NCBI RefSeq assembly: GCF_963678635.1
Contig: NC_087062.1
Location: forward strand, 75,944,349 to 76,008,348
DNA: 64,000 nucleotides
Reading direction: 5' to 3'
Source of the DNA: Symsagittifera roscoffensis
Lineage: Eukaryota > Xenacoelomorpha > Acoela > Convolutidae
Position numbers and translations under genes: made by a program. Below the pieces are notes generated by a model. That model worked only from the letters and a program-made list of their open reading frames with translations, did not search any database and had not been told where the DNA came from. Positions 1 to 12,100 of this stretch are shown one piece after another. Numbering within the stretch: the stretch's first letter is position 1; every line of letters begins with the position of its first letter.

Positions 1-113
1 AACTGCAATATAGACTTTTTTCGGGTTAACAACTTGTTTAACACAATCACTTGAATCAATTGGTATCTTAGTTCAGAATGAATTCAAATTTCAAACACAT
101 GTAGCGAATGAGA

Positions 114-646
114 AAGAGTCATGAACGTAGTGAGTACTTTCATGTGGGTCTTGATGGTTTTTTTGCTAATGAGTAATGAAAGTAGGGAGTACTCTTATAT
201 AGGTCTTGGTGTTTTTTTTTGACTTTTTTTTCAGGAAACATTCTTAAAATTTGTTCACGCTCAATTTTGATTTTTCGGTTTGTGATTTCTTTTCAAGTTC
301 AGTTCATTTCGATTTTTAAAACGAAGGCAAATTTTACTATCGAACAGCAAAATTGTAAAGGTCACGAAAAACGTGATCGACTTCTTATTTCAAAAATGGG
401 AATTAATTATCAGATTTCTCAGTGAAATGTTTACCTAAAAGTGTTACCTATTGGTCTAGTTTTCTCAAATTGGGTTAATTTTAACAAAAAGTGTCCATCA
501 TAAATTGTTCTACAAATCCAAAGAGCTTTGAGGTCATCTATTTTTTCCTCGAAAAAATTCAAAAGTTGAAGATTTTTGAAAAGACAACTTATTTTTTTCA
601 GTTTTCTTGCGTTCATTACCCTTTTCTAACTGTCAGTTGGCTATGT
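114..646 (+). mobile_element. Inverted-repeat element (family 1), near-complete copy
   Basis: It begins AAGAGTCATGAACGTAG and ends GCGTTCATTACCCTT followed by the small hairpin CTAACTGTCAGTTGG. The interior carries the landmarks shared by all copies: a T tract with TCAGGAAA, TTCACGCTCAA, CACTATCGAACAGCAAAA, GTCACGAAAAACGTGATCGA and CTCAAATTGGGTTAATTTTA. The ends are inverted repeats of each other, and no coding sequence is present. This looks like a MITE (a non-autonomous DNA transposon). Confidence 0.7.
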
Positions 647-2329
647 TATAAATATTTTTTCGTTTAAAAGCTGTATTCTGCCGAATGATTTCTGCCTATT
701 TTTTGAGTTGTTTGAAAGGAAACATTCTTTTAATGCTCACCTCTTATCGCGCAAAATGCTAAATTTCTTAATAGAATTGAAGTTGAGTTTTTCATGATAA
801 CAATTTTTTTCGTTTTTTTTTTGATTTTTTCTTTTTTTTTGGCCTGATAGTTTGAGGCGTATATTGTCCTCTTTTTTGTCTTTTTGTAGCGAAAAAATCT
901 GTTGGTTGTAGCTTGTGATAAACCTGGAAAATAATCTTTTGGTGCATTAAATTTTGAATGCATATTTCATTTATAGATAACAAATTACGCTTCCGTTAAC
1001 AAAAGTACATATGGCGCGAGAAAGAAGGATCATTTTTGTTCCAAAAAAAGCGTTATCAAATCGGAATAAAGACCTTTTTAATAATGTTAACAACTTGCAT
1101 AATTAAAGAAATTGAATCAGTTGGCATGCCTGTATGATGATTGAAATTCCCAGCAAAAGATTGTTTTTGAGTATTTCTGAATTTTAATGATCATTCCTTT
1201 CGAATTGTTATCAAATCAATGGCTGATGTTGATACTGTTTAGATGGCTCATAATTTGTAGTTTGGAGGGCTATTTTTTTAAAAAATTGCGTTTGTGCTCT
1301 TGGATGAAAACTTGGCATATCAGATTATTCAAAAGATTTTTTAGTAAGTTTTTGCTTAATTTGTCGTCTACCCAAGTGTTGTCTGCTCAGTTACCATTTG
1401 ATGATGTTGTTTTTCAATACTTATTTCAAACTGGCAATTGTGTTTCTCAGTATTTTTCTTCAAATTCAACGGCCTTCGAGAGAAATAATTGTTTTTTTTA
1501 TTAATCTGGCTTTTGTCCAATTTTGTTTTGCCTTAGCTGCCGTTCTTTTTTTTATTTTATGGCAAGTGGCGCAAACCTCTGTTTTGCTTCTGTGACTAGA
1601 AAGTGTCAAGGTAATATATTTTTTCACGTTGATAAACAAAGAGATCCAAGGCAATATATTTCTTCTTTAAAAATTATTAGAATTAGTTTTTCGTTCCTTT
1701 AGCTAATTAACAGTTTTCCTATTGTCTTTTGGCTGTGTTTTCATGCGAAAATGAGTTTCATTCGCTTATAATTATGCGTATTACAGTGAACAATTGATCT
1801 AAGAAAATCTGTACGAAATTGAGCTTTGTTTATTGTGAAGTATCAAATAACTTAGTGTAATGATATAGCAACTGCTCGAAGCACCACAGATTCCGAATAT
1901 TTAAAGAATTTTTATATATATTTTTTCATCTTTCTATGGCTTTTCATTATCTTTCCTACAAGATATCTTTCTATTTTTGGGTGTTTCTAATTAAGAGCGA
2001 GTAAGACGATAAGGTTAAGTTCGTTTCATAAAAATTGATTTTTTAGGCTAAGAAAACTTGATTTTGTTTTGGAAGATTTTTTGAGCGCTTCTGGCAATAA
2101 ATGTGTTCACAAAAAACTCATGTGCAATTTTACTTGCAAAATTTATTTTGCAAAGTTTGTTGCCAAGTTCGTTTTTTAAAGTGTTAATTCATATTTCGTC
2201 TTTCAATTTCGAGGACAAATGTTGCCGATTATGCCTAATTCATTAACTTTTTACTCGTTTGTATAGTTCTCTCATCGCACAAAAAACAACACTAGTTTGA
2301 AGAAGAAAAAAATTGTTCGTGTAGTTTTT

Positions 2330-2445
2330 TTATGAATGTGGTCGGAACATTGTGCTTCTTGCACAACAACCGGCTATTCTTATTACACTTGCGATAGCAA
2401 ATGTGTTGCTACCGGGTACTAGACATTTCCCCTTATGAACTTTGT
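2330..2445 (+). repeat. Fragment of a dispersed repeat with GTGGTCGGAAC motif
   Basis: The order GTGGTCGGAAC, TTGTGCTTCTTGCACAACAA, CCGGCTATTCTT, CTTGCGATAGCAA, GCTACCGGGTACTAGAC, TTTTCCCC recurs with changes at 55925-55990 and 34165-34215. It recurs reversed near 37285 and 57355. The reverse complement of its first motif is the GTTCCGAC end seen on other elements in this window. Confidence 0.45.
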
Positions 2446-2895
2446 GCACAGCTTTCAGCAGTTACATGCAAGAATTAATTGCGACCTACCTGTGCTTATT
2501 GGTTGATTATGCCACTCTGCGTCCTTGATAGTTATTTTCCAATAAAGTCGCAGTTCAAACTCAAAAAATGAAATATCCTAATTTTTTTGTTTTTTGACTT
2601 CGACGCTCTCGATTTTTTTGTCTTATTGTTTTCCGCTTTTTTACAAGCCCTTGCATCGCTTATTGGGATGTTTTTTTATGAGGTAAGAACGCTGAATGAA
2701 TTCTCGGACGTCAGCTCAATCAAACGTACAGTTGTAAACTGTTTATTCAACGGTTTTTTGATCAAATTTGTCGTCTTTAATGCTCACTTTTTTCAATGAT
2801 CTCATAACTGTTTATTGAAGTTCTTAAATACCTTTTTTTCTTGAGTTCACGGTTTTTTTACACGCCAAAACATTCTGTTATAAAAACAGAATTTT

Positions 2896-2941
2896 CAGTA
2901 TTAAATTCTCAGTTTTTTCAGTATTAAATTCTCAGTTTTTT
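2896..2941. repeat. Perfect 23-bp tandem duplication
   Basis: Two identical, adjacent 23-base units (2896-2918 and 2919-2941), each starting CAGTATTAAATTCTCAG. The sequence is non-coding. Confidence 0.8.
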
Positions 2942-3223
2942 CGGATTCATGGTATCTAATTTTTTGTACTGAAAATGCATGGGTTTAGTTTTTTTATTTT
3001 GTGGTTTGTTTGATATTTAAACAATTTCACCGCATATTTTTCGAAAAAATTCATCAATTTCCACAAAAAAATCGAACGATAGTCAAGAATGTGTTTTTGT
3101 TCCGATTGAATTTTAAAAAATGCATTTTCATTATTTTTATTTCTTTAACGGGAGTCATTTTTGGTGCAATTTTTTAATCAACTTTTCATATGTGCTAAGT
3201 TTGATACAATTGGGTTATTTTTC

Positions 3224-3487
3224 AGACTGTTACCCAGTCTGAAAACGTAATTCAGACTGTTACCCAGGTCGTGATGTTTTTTTTTCAATTTTACTTATTG
3301 ATCCAATTTTCTCAAATTGGGTTAATTTCATTAAATGTTGATCATAAATCTTTATAGAAATTTAAATAGTTTTAATTCCATCTATTTTTTTGTTAGATTT
3401 TCGAAAGTTGAGGTTTCTTCAAAACAACTAGTGTTTTTTGATTACTTGCGTTTATTGACTCTCTTCCAGCTGTCTGTTGGCTATGTT
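3224..3487 (+). mobile_element. Inverted-repeat element (family 1), internally deleted copy
   Basis: The 3' half matches the family: CTCAAATTGGGTTAATTTCA, then TTGCGTTTATTGACTCT and the hairpin CCAGCTGTCTGTTGG. The 5' half is reduced to a few dozen bases, and CAGACTGTTACCCAG is duplicated at its start. Confidence 0.6.
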
Positions 3488-4199
3488 CTTAGGTTTTTGG
3501 CAAGTTGTTTTCTGTGGCAATTCTTTGAAACTTTTGCATTCATTTTTTGAAAATTTTTTTTAAAAAAAGTTTATTTTGTTTTGAGCAATCAATTAATAGG
3601 GTCTTTTCTGCAACGGATAAACTTTCTTCTAGAAAATACAGGTTGTTTAGTGTGATGATTTAAAGCAAACTTTTTGCATTCATTTTGGAAATTTTAGATA
3701 GTATGGTCCAGTTTTTGATCGTTTCCATCTTGTTATGAGAGAAGTGATTGTGTAGCCCGAATCTTTTACGCTTGCGATTAGCAAGCCTTATCAAATCGGA
3801 ATATAGACTTGTTTTTTTCTAGTTAACAACTAGTTTAACAAAATCAGTTGAATCAATTATGCTGACATGCTCAGTTTATTGAAAATTCAAATTTAGCTAC
3901 CGGGTACTACTCTTTTTGTATGTATTTTTTATAGAACTGTGCCTAATGGTTTTCTGCTGATGATTTTTTCGGCTACATGGTTGTCGGATTAGTTTTCAAA
4001 TTATCAAGTTCCTGTTTGATAAAAACAGGTATTATGAAAATGTATGGATTTAGCTTTTTTTGTTTTTGGCAAGTCCTCTCCTTCTCCTGTATGCCTGCAT
4101 TATCCCTCTGTCTCTTTTTGTTTTTACTTCACTTTCTACAAACTTCGAAAAAATGCGTGCGGGGGGGGGGGGGGGGGGTTGATCCATACTTTTACAACA

Positions 4200-5215
4200 T
4201 TTTCTCACATTTTGGTTGCATCAAAGAGAACGAGTCGCGAGAAGCTTCCCTGCATAAGCGACTGCGCCCAAGTTTTTTTACGCTCAAATATTTTGGCCCT
4301 CGAGTTTCGATTTTTTAACTGTTTTGTCACGTTTCAAATAATTTAGTTTTTCTCAAACATTACTCAGCTGATTTTCAAAACATTGGTACCAATGGAACAA
4401 CCGCTCACTCACCTGTGTGCCTGCATAGTTCCTTAAATTTTTTCCCTTACATTCTACAGTCTTCTAAAAAGTGTTAGGGGTGAATTTTCGACCAAGGATT
4501 TTGAGTTTTTGATTTTCTCGAAAACTACCAACCCAAATCTGAAGAGGTTGGGTTGAATGGATGGAGAAAGTTGTTTAAAATACTCTGCATAGGCGGCTAC
4601 ACCCAAAGTTTTTTATACAAAAACTTAATGGCCCTCGGAAAAGTCAAAACTTTGATTTTTGAACCGTCTTTTCAAGTTTTCTGACTTTAATCGAAAAATA
4701 CTCTTCCAAATCTGAGTTTATGGGATCAATGGAAAGAACAGGTTATGTGGAGCCTCCTTGCATAAGCGGCTCTAACCAATTTGTTGACATAAAAAGTTAT
4801 GGCCCTCGGAAAGTCAAATTTTTGAATTTTTGACCGATATTTTTTTTTTGAAAACTACCCTCCTAAATCTGAGTTTTCTTCAGTCACTCGAAAGGACGGG
4901 TTGTGGAAAGCTCGCCTGCTTAAACGGCGATGCCTTAATCTTTGAAAAACGTTGAAAGTTTTGACGGAAAAACGGAAAGTGATTTTTTCCGTTTTTGAAA
5001 CTTTTTACTTATTTCAAAAACTACCCTCAAATCTGAGATTTTTGGTTCAATAGAAAGAACGAGTCGTGAGAAGCTCTCCTGCATTAGCTGCTACGCCCAA
5101 TTTTTTGTAAATTAGAAGTTCTGGCCATCGGAGATCTCAAAGTTTCGAATATTGACCTTTTTAAAAAAAAAAACGACCTAATTTCCCGAAAACTACCCTC
5201 CCAAATCTGAGGCGG
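4200..5215. repeat. Diverged tandem array, unit about 157-170 bp, preceded by an 18-base G tract
   Basis: The block GAAAGAACGAGTCGTGAGAA, CTGCATAAGCGGCT, ACGCCCAA, TGGCCCTCGGAAAAGTCAAA, AAACTACCCTCCCAAATCTG recurs with starts near 4222, 4560, 4729, 4891 and 5048. Spacing is about 170, then 162 and 157 bases; the first gap is about two units. A run of 18 G lies just upstream at 4161-4178. Part of the same unit reappears at 24830-24960, so the repeat is dispersed as well as tandem. No coding function is visible. Confidence 0.7.
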
Positions 5216-5311
5216 CGAAAATATGTAATCATAATCGCACGTTGCTTAACCGGACCTTTTCCCCGCTTTTTGACTTTTAAGAGTTTGTTATTTCAGTAAT
5301 TTTCAAAGTAA

Positions 5312-5347
5312 TTGATGGCTCATTTTTAGTTGAAAATGAGCCATCAA
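5312..5347. repeat. Perfect 15-bp inverted repeat (hairpin)
   Basis: TTGATGGCTCATTTT at 5312-5326 is followed by a 6-base loop and its exact reverse complement at 5333-5347. No T tract follows the second arm, so nothing marks it as a polymerase III stop or a bacterial-type terminator. It may be the end of a small transposon. Confidence 0.75.
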
Positions 5348-6177
5348 CTAGTGAGTTGTGCAATTTTTGCTAGCTTCGATTTCTTATATCCCCCGTTTTC
5401 ACATCAGTACGTGTTCTTAGAAAAAATCAAAAGAGTACTTTCAGCTTCAGCCGGTCTCTAATCTACTTTGCATACGCACACTGATATATCTATCGTGGAA
5501 TGTTTTTTTTTACTTAAGTTTCAGCTTATTGGGTGTCGGCTTCAATTCTAACGGCGTATTTACCGATTTTTTTCTTAGAGTGTAGTACTTTTCAGGTCGA
5601 TAAGATTATGACACCAGTATTTGACTGCCATAATTCAATCCCACTAGGACCTCTTTAAAAAACTTAATTAAATTCAAACACGAAAGAAATGCATTTAAAA
5701 AAAAATTAATTGTTTTTCCAATTCCTTCTTCAATAGTAACATTGTTCGAAGCTGTGTTTGCTGATTTTTTTTAGCCGCTTGGTGCACTCATCATCTTATA
5801 ATTGTTGTATCGCAAGTGTTGTGAAGCTCAGCTTTGCCTCTGTGTATGTTTTGGGTAATTGATTTCTATAAGAATTGAAATAAGATTTTTCTTGATTTTA
5901 TTACCTACGTTTTCTTCAACAGATTTTTTTTTATTTTTTACTTCTCATTTGAGGCAATATCTTTTGAAATTTGGCGTTTTATTTGTATCGCAATTGGTGC
6001 AAAGCTCAGGTTTGCTTCTATGCTACGCTTGTAGTTCTCCTATAAAATTGTTGATTTTTTGTTTTTCAAAGTTTTTTCATCTTCAATTTCGACCTGAAAT
6101 AGTTCAATGCTCTCGATATTGATTTCATCTGCCGGCAATTTTTTTAAGTATATAAATTTTGCTCTGTTTTCGTGTAG

Positions 6178-9100
6178 TACAACGAGTTCAAGTGTCGCAT
6201 TTTGAACCAAAAAATAAAAGAAGACGAGACAACAGTGTACAAGTGTGGGGATCTCATCGACCTCTGCAGGGGACCCCACGTGAGACACACGGGCAACATC
6301 AAAGCATTCAAGATCACAAAGGTCAGTCAGACTACCAATCGTTTTCCATGTTGATCATAAAGGATTTATTTAACATCGCCGAGTGTCTGGCCTGTAGATG
6401 AATTGCAGGTACGCGAATATATTGCAGTAGTTTTGTGAATTTGCTGGTATTGAAGCGAACATAGTTAATATATACGCTTCAAAATTTCTTAGCTTCTTCG
6501 GCACACTTGATTACTACACCTGGGACTGCTAAGGTTGTCGGTTCGAATCTGGCCTGGACCAGTTTTTTAAAACGTGAAATAATGGATTTCAAAAAAATTG
6601 TCGGTCAATGTGTGTCTGCTCATGTTTTAACGGCTGAAATGTCAGATCATGTATTTGCTATACCTAAGGCAAGCTATTTTCATTGTAATTGAAAGCGTTT
6701 TTGGTTTATTTGTGTAATTTTTAACTACTAATTCTGATTTCTTTTATTTTTTTTTTGCTTGAAAGCTTTATATGGCCTTAATTGTTTCAGTTTTTGTTTT
6801 ATCGGCTAAGTGACCTAATATTGCTTGTTTGAAGACAAAAAATGTTCATCCTTTGTGTCTTTCCGAAGGGGAGGGGAGCGTAAAAGATGGAATTTCTCAA
6901 GTTTCAAAAGTTTTTCATGACAGCAATTGTTTTCGGCTCAACGGGAATTTACCCATTATTTGCCAGCTGATCGATAAATGTTTCAAATAATTACTTAATG
7001 CTGGCGATGGTGTATCTGGACTAGGTTTTCGAAATTTTTTGGAAAGAATTTTTTTTCGATGTATTGGTTTTCCTTTTCGTTGCTGTCTGCTAGCTTGTCC
7101 TATCATGTTTGTGTGAGAAGGCTCTTTTTGCAAACGACAGACGTATATATGCTTTGTTCATATGAAATTGGTACTGGCTGTAGCGTTTTGGGTGTTGTAA
7201 GTCCATAAAATTGTAACCTGAGATCCAGTTGTCGATGAACGAAGTTTGTTTGATTCAAAAAGAATTGTTTACGCTCGAATTTGTTCAAGTTCGATGAAAA
7301 AAAATGGTGCGAAAAAAGATGATTGAATTTCAATTTCAAAAGTTGAGTTTAATTCTTTTAGATATATATTGCGGAATAAGAAAATTAACCTTAGTTTCAT
7401 CACAAAACAGTTGACCATGAAATATTCATGAAATTAAAAGAGCATGAAGTTGAAATATATATTTTTCAAAACACCAAAATTAATTATTTTTCAAATAATT
7501 TTTTTGATCTCCGAGCTCATTGACAATCTGCCACCGTCTTGATGCGATGTTTTAATAATTATATCACGGCACGATTTAACTTTGTAAATAACAATTTCAT
7601 GTAGTTTTTTATAGAGTTCTTCCTCGTTCTGGGAGGGCAATGCGGAGATGGAAACGCTTCAAAGGGTGTATGGGATCTCGTTTCCGGACAAGCAACAACT
7701 GAAGGAGTATGAGTTCATGATTGAAGAGGCCGCCAAAAGGGACCACAGGAAGATAGGAAGAGTGAGTGAGCTGTATAAGATAAAATTGTAGCGAATTTGT
7801 GATCAGTCGCTCGAAAAATTATTTTTATCAGTAATACGAAGAGGCAGATGAAGTTTGCTTCGGTATGCTCAAATTTACATTTTTTTTCATTCGTCATTTT
7901 GATTTTGCTACATTTCAACCCTTTTCTAGCTTGCTATTTAAAAATAACCCCAGATTCAAGCATGAATGCTGGATCGAGGGTATTTAGTTTAAGTTAGGAA
8001 AAAAAACCTGCTGGACTTGAGAGAGAAAATCAACCTCATTCTAAGTTGGTCCAAGTTTTATTAATCTGATAGTTTGGGATGCTTTTAGGAACAGGAGCTC
8101 TACTTTTTCCACGAATTATCTCCTGGCAGTGCCTTCTTTCACCCAAAGGGAGCTCACATCTACAACACACTCGCCGACTTCCTCAGAGTTAGTGCAGAAT
8201 GGCTAGTAGAGTTGTTTAAGTGTCAATGTACGAAGTGTCTCAAAAAGTCTTGTAAGTTATCTACGCTTAAATTTGATTTTTTTTTGCGGTTTGGTTTTTG
8301 GCTCAATTTATATTCATTTGCTAAAAAGGAATCAAACTCTCGACTCGAAATAGCAAATGGCATGAAAAAAGATTTTGGGGAGCTTAAGCTTCAAAAGGTG
8401 ATTTTTATTAAAAGATTTTCCAGCTGAATAAGAAATTTATCTGTCGATTGTTTTTATTACACTAGCCAACTTTATTGAGCGTTATTGTTTTACTAAGACT
8501 ATTCTTTTTTTTCCAACCTAAGTTGCAAATATTGGTGCCATTTTTGAGGCACCTTAACGGCTTCTTGAAAGCATGTGCTTTGACATTCGAATATTAATAA
8601 GTTAACAAAGTTGATAAGTTGAAACAACATAAGAAAAACTCGATTTCAGAAATTTTCTATCTCAATATCTCGCAATTTTTTGAAATGCATAAGTTATTTA
8701 TAATGTGGTTTTATGCTTTCCAATTAATTACATGCAAGATTATTGTGGATGCCCTCAGTTTGTTATAGTCCAATCTTTTACTTTGCTATAGTCCAAAATT
8801 GTGTCTGTTTATATTTGGTGTCACTTTTGCTGCATGGCATTGGCTATTTGTTAGCAAATGCAGCTGCTTTGTTTGTGAATAGTGTTGCAGATTAAGCGTT
8901 CGTGTCCGAGAGGTCAGGAGTGAGACTTCAATTCTCGAGGTCGCAGGTTCGCAGCCCTTAGGTGGCAAAGTCTTACTTATTCGAGGCTTATTTCTACATT
9001 TTCTTATTTGACTTTAAAATGCTGCTTTTTAGTGTTCTTGCTAGTGTTTGCGAAGCATAGCTTTGCCTCTGTGTTTAAATTTAAGTGACTTTTTATAAAA

Positions 9101-12100
9101 AAAAACGTCAATATAAAAGATTCTTGGATTGCAATGAGTTTTTTGGTTATAAGTTTTTTCTTTATAACTGTTGAAAATTGTATAAAAAATTAATTTATTT
9201 GGGCTTTTTTGAGCGAATTTTAACTTTTACAACAGCGTGTTGGCTATATTTTGTTAAAATAAAATACGAAAAGGTTGATCAGACATTACTAAGTCAGAGG
9301 AGCAATATGGGCCTCTTTTAGCAGTCAAATCAGCTAATTGGAATGTACTACCTATGCTATAATTGAACCACTTTTTGATGTTTTATTTGTTGCACTAGTT
9401 CGGTATTAGTGTTTGCAAAGGCTTGCGAGGGGTTCCATAGCCTTTTTTTAAGAGTCGATGGACGTAGTTCAGACCCAAGTTTTGAAATTTGTTCGGGCTC
9501 AAATTTACTTTTTTGTGGTTTGATTTCTTTGTAAGTTCACTTCAATTTCTTTGTTAAAAGGAAGCAAACTGCACTATCGAAAAGCAAAAGTCTAAAGGTC
9601 ACGAAAAACGTGATCGAATCTACTATCGAATGTGGAATTTAATTTTCAGATTTCCCTGCGAATTAAAAGTTTTACTTATTGATTCGGTTTTCTCAAATTG
9701 GGTTCATTTTGTCAAAAAAGTCCCAATCAAAAACTTATCAAGTTTTTCCAAAAATTCAAGAACTTTAAGGGCATCTGTTTTTCTTTCTTTAAGTTCGAAA
9801 AATGCGGTTTTTTCAAAGACAAGTTTTTTTTTCTGTTTACTTACGTTCTTTGACTCTTTTCCAGCTGTCTGTTGGCTATGTTTTCCGTTTTCGAGTTTAT
9901 TGACACTTTTGTCTGTTGGCTATATTTTGAAAATTAGTCGTAGATAAATTAAACGCTTGCATGATGTTTTAGTTTAATAAACAAAAGATGTTAACTTAAT
10001 AACTAAAAGTCATTTCAAGGGAAGCTTTTGAAGACTCGAAGAACCTAAATTAGGATTAAGGAATTGTCTATATTGTCCATTAGCTTTTGATATTATAATT
10101 TTCATTTGTGTATTACAGTGGAATTGGTGTTATAGAAAGTACAGAAAAAAATAATGGATGCTTATGCTTTTCTAATTTATTAAGATGCAAATTACTTAAA
10201 ATATTATGTTAATATTTTTCTTAGAGCTTAGTTTTGGTTTTAGAAAGAGTACAGAAAGCGAGGTTTCCAAGAAGTGATATCACCAAATATGTACAACAGC
10301 AAACTGTGGATGACGAGTGGGCACTGGAAGCACTATGCGGACGATATGTTCCAGATAGACGTGGAAGAGCAGAAGTTTGCCCTCAAACCCATGAACTGTC
10401 CAGGCCACTGTGTCATGTTCGGAATGCGCTCCAGGTTATTATAGATCTTTTGCGCTAGTAAGTTAAGGTTCATTGCGTCAAAAAATACGCGAAAGCATGT
10501 CGAAGAAACGGCTTTTTGAAAAGTTGTTCTTATTAACCCAACAAATCCAGCTAGACTGACTGATACATTTCACTGGAAACTCAGCATAAGTTGTGACAGA
10601 ATATTACAAACATGGTCTACAGATTATCATTGGCGCGATTCCTGGGTAGGAATAAACATGATGTTTGCAAAGGTCATGGAGAGAGCTGCCACTAAGGATG
10701 GCCGACTTCGGAGTGCTACACCGCAATGAGTTATCAGGTGCTTTGACAGGACTGACCCGAGTGAGACGATTTCAGCAGGATGATGCACACATATTCTGCA
10801 CTCCAGAGCAGGTCACCTAAAAAAATTCATGTGGAAAATGACAATAATAAGCGCGTTTCGTCCGGTTAATTTAAATCAGCACTGTATGTGCTATTTTTGA
10901 GTTCATTGAAATTCATCTGCTGAAAGTGACGTAAATAGCACTCTCCAAATACGAACGTTGAAATGACGCGGAAAAACCGTGAACTTTCTAGTTTCTAAAG
11001 TGGAATTTAATTTTCAGATTTCCAATGGAATAAAAGCTTTACCTGTTGATCCATTTTTCTCAAATTGAGTTAAATATTATCGGAAAAGCACCAATCATAA
11101 ATTGTTTTTTAAAAATTCAAAGACTTTAAAGGGCTTTTTTTCTTAGAAATTAGAAAGTTGAGATTTTTTCAACCGAGCCGATTTTTTTTTGCTATTCTTT
11201 GATTTTTTTCTTGTTCATTGAAAACCTTCGTAGTTTTTTTTTGTTTTCAACTAGTTTATGTGCATTTGGCGCAGTGGTAACACCATACCTGATACGACAA
11301 ATCCCGGATGTTCGATTCGAGTCGGGAGCTGTATTTTTGTGGTTTTTCGACTAGTTTATACTTTGATGTCTGCTAAGACTTTTTCGGCTTTGTTCGCGCT
11401 GAAAGGTTCGTTTTTTTTCCTAGCAATTTGAAAGCTTTTTGTACAGTTTCTATTGGTGGAGGTAATTTTGTTCCAGGAACTGTTCTCTTTTTATAACTTT
11501 TTGAAAAAAAAACGTTTAATTGTCTCAAATTGTGTTTTTTTAATTTAATCAAAGAAAATTTCAATCATAAATTTTTCTTGAAATTCTAATAGGGTTAATG
11601 TCATACATTTTGTACGTTGAAATTGAAAAGTTGAAGTTATAAAAAAAATTAAGTCGTTTTTTGCGTTCATTGACTCTTTGCCAACTGTCTGTTGGCTATG
11701 TTTGAATATAGCGAACCCTATCAATTGATTTTCCGTATATCTAAGCAACCACAATTTGGACTCTGCATTAGATTGCACTTTCTGCTCTATGCTAAAGGTG
11801 AAAGGAGAGATAGAGGCTGCTTTAGACTTCATGTCTTTCGTGTACACCAAATTCGGCTTCACCTACAAACTTTTTCTGTCCACTAGACCAAAAAAGTACA
11901 TGGGCGAAATCAAGGACTGGGACGAGGCAGAGGCGGTAAGTCATCTTTTAAACTCAGAAAGTCCAGCAGCTGAATTATTTTGTCGATTGTAAACAAGGTA
12001 AACTTGCTTAAATTTGTTTTTCATAAATGCTCGGAAAAGTCGGGGTCTACATCAGCCATACTCATTTCAAAACACTACTTCTGTAATTTATCATCTGCCG

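Larger units (their letters stand above)
1..6177. other. Gene-free stretch, probably an intron of the threonyl-tRNA synthetase gene
   Basis: No exon is recognisable here on either strand. The first coding exon in the window starts at 6178 directly after a splice acceptor and in phase 0, and about 200 N-terminal residues of the enzyme are missing. This DNA is therefore most simply the 3' part of a large upstream intron. It holds one near-complete and one internally deleted inverted-repeat element, a tandem array at 4200-5215, a perfect hairpin at 5312-5347 and several repeat fragments. The small open frames are T-rich, repeat-derived and unlike any protein I know. Confidence 0.6.
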
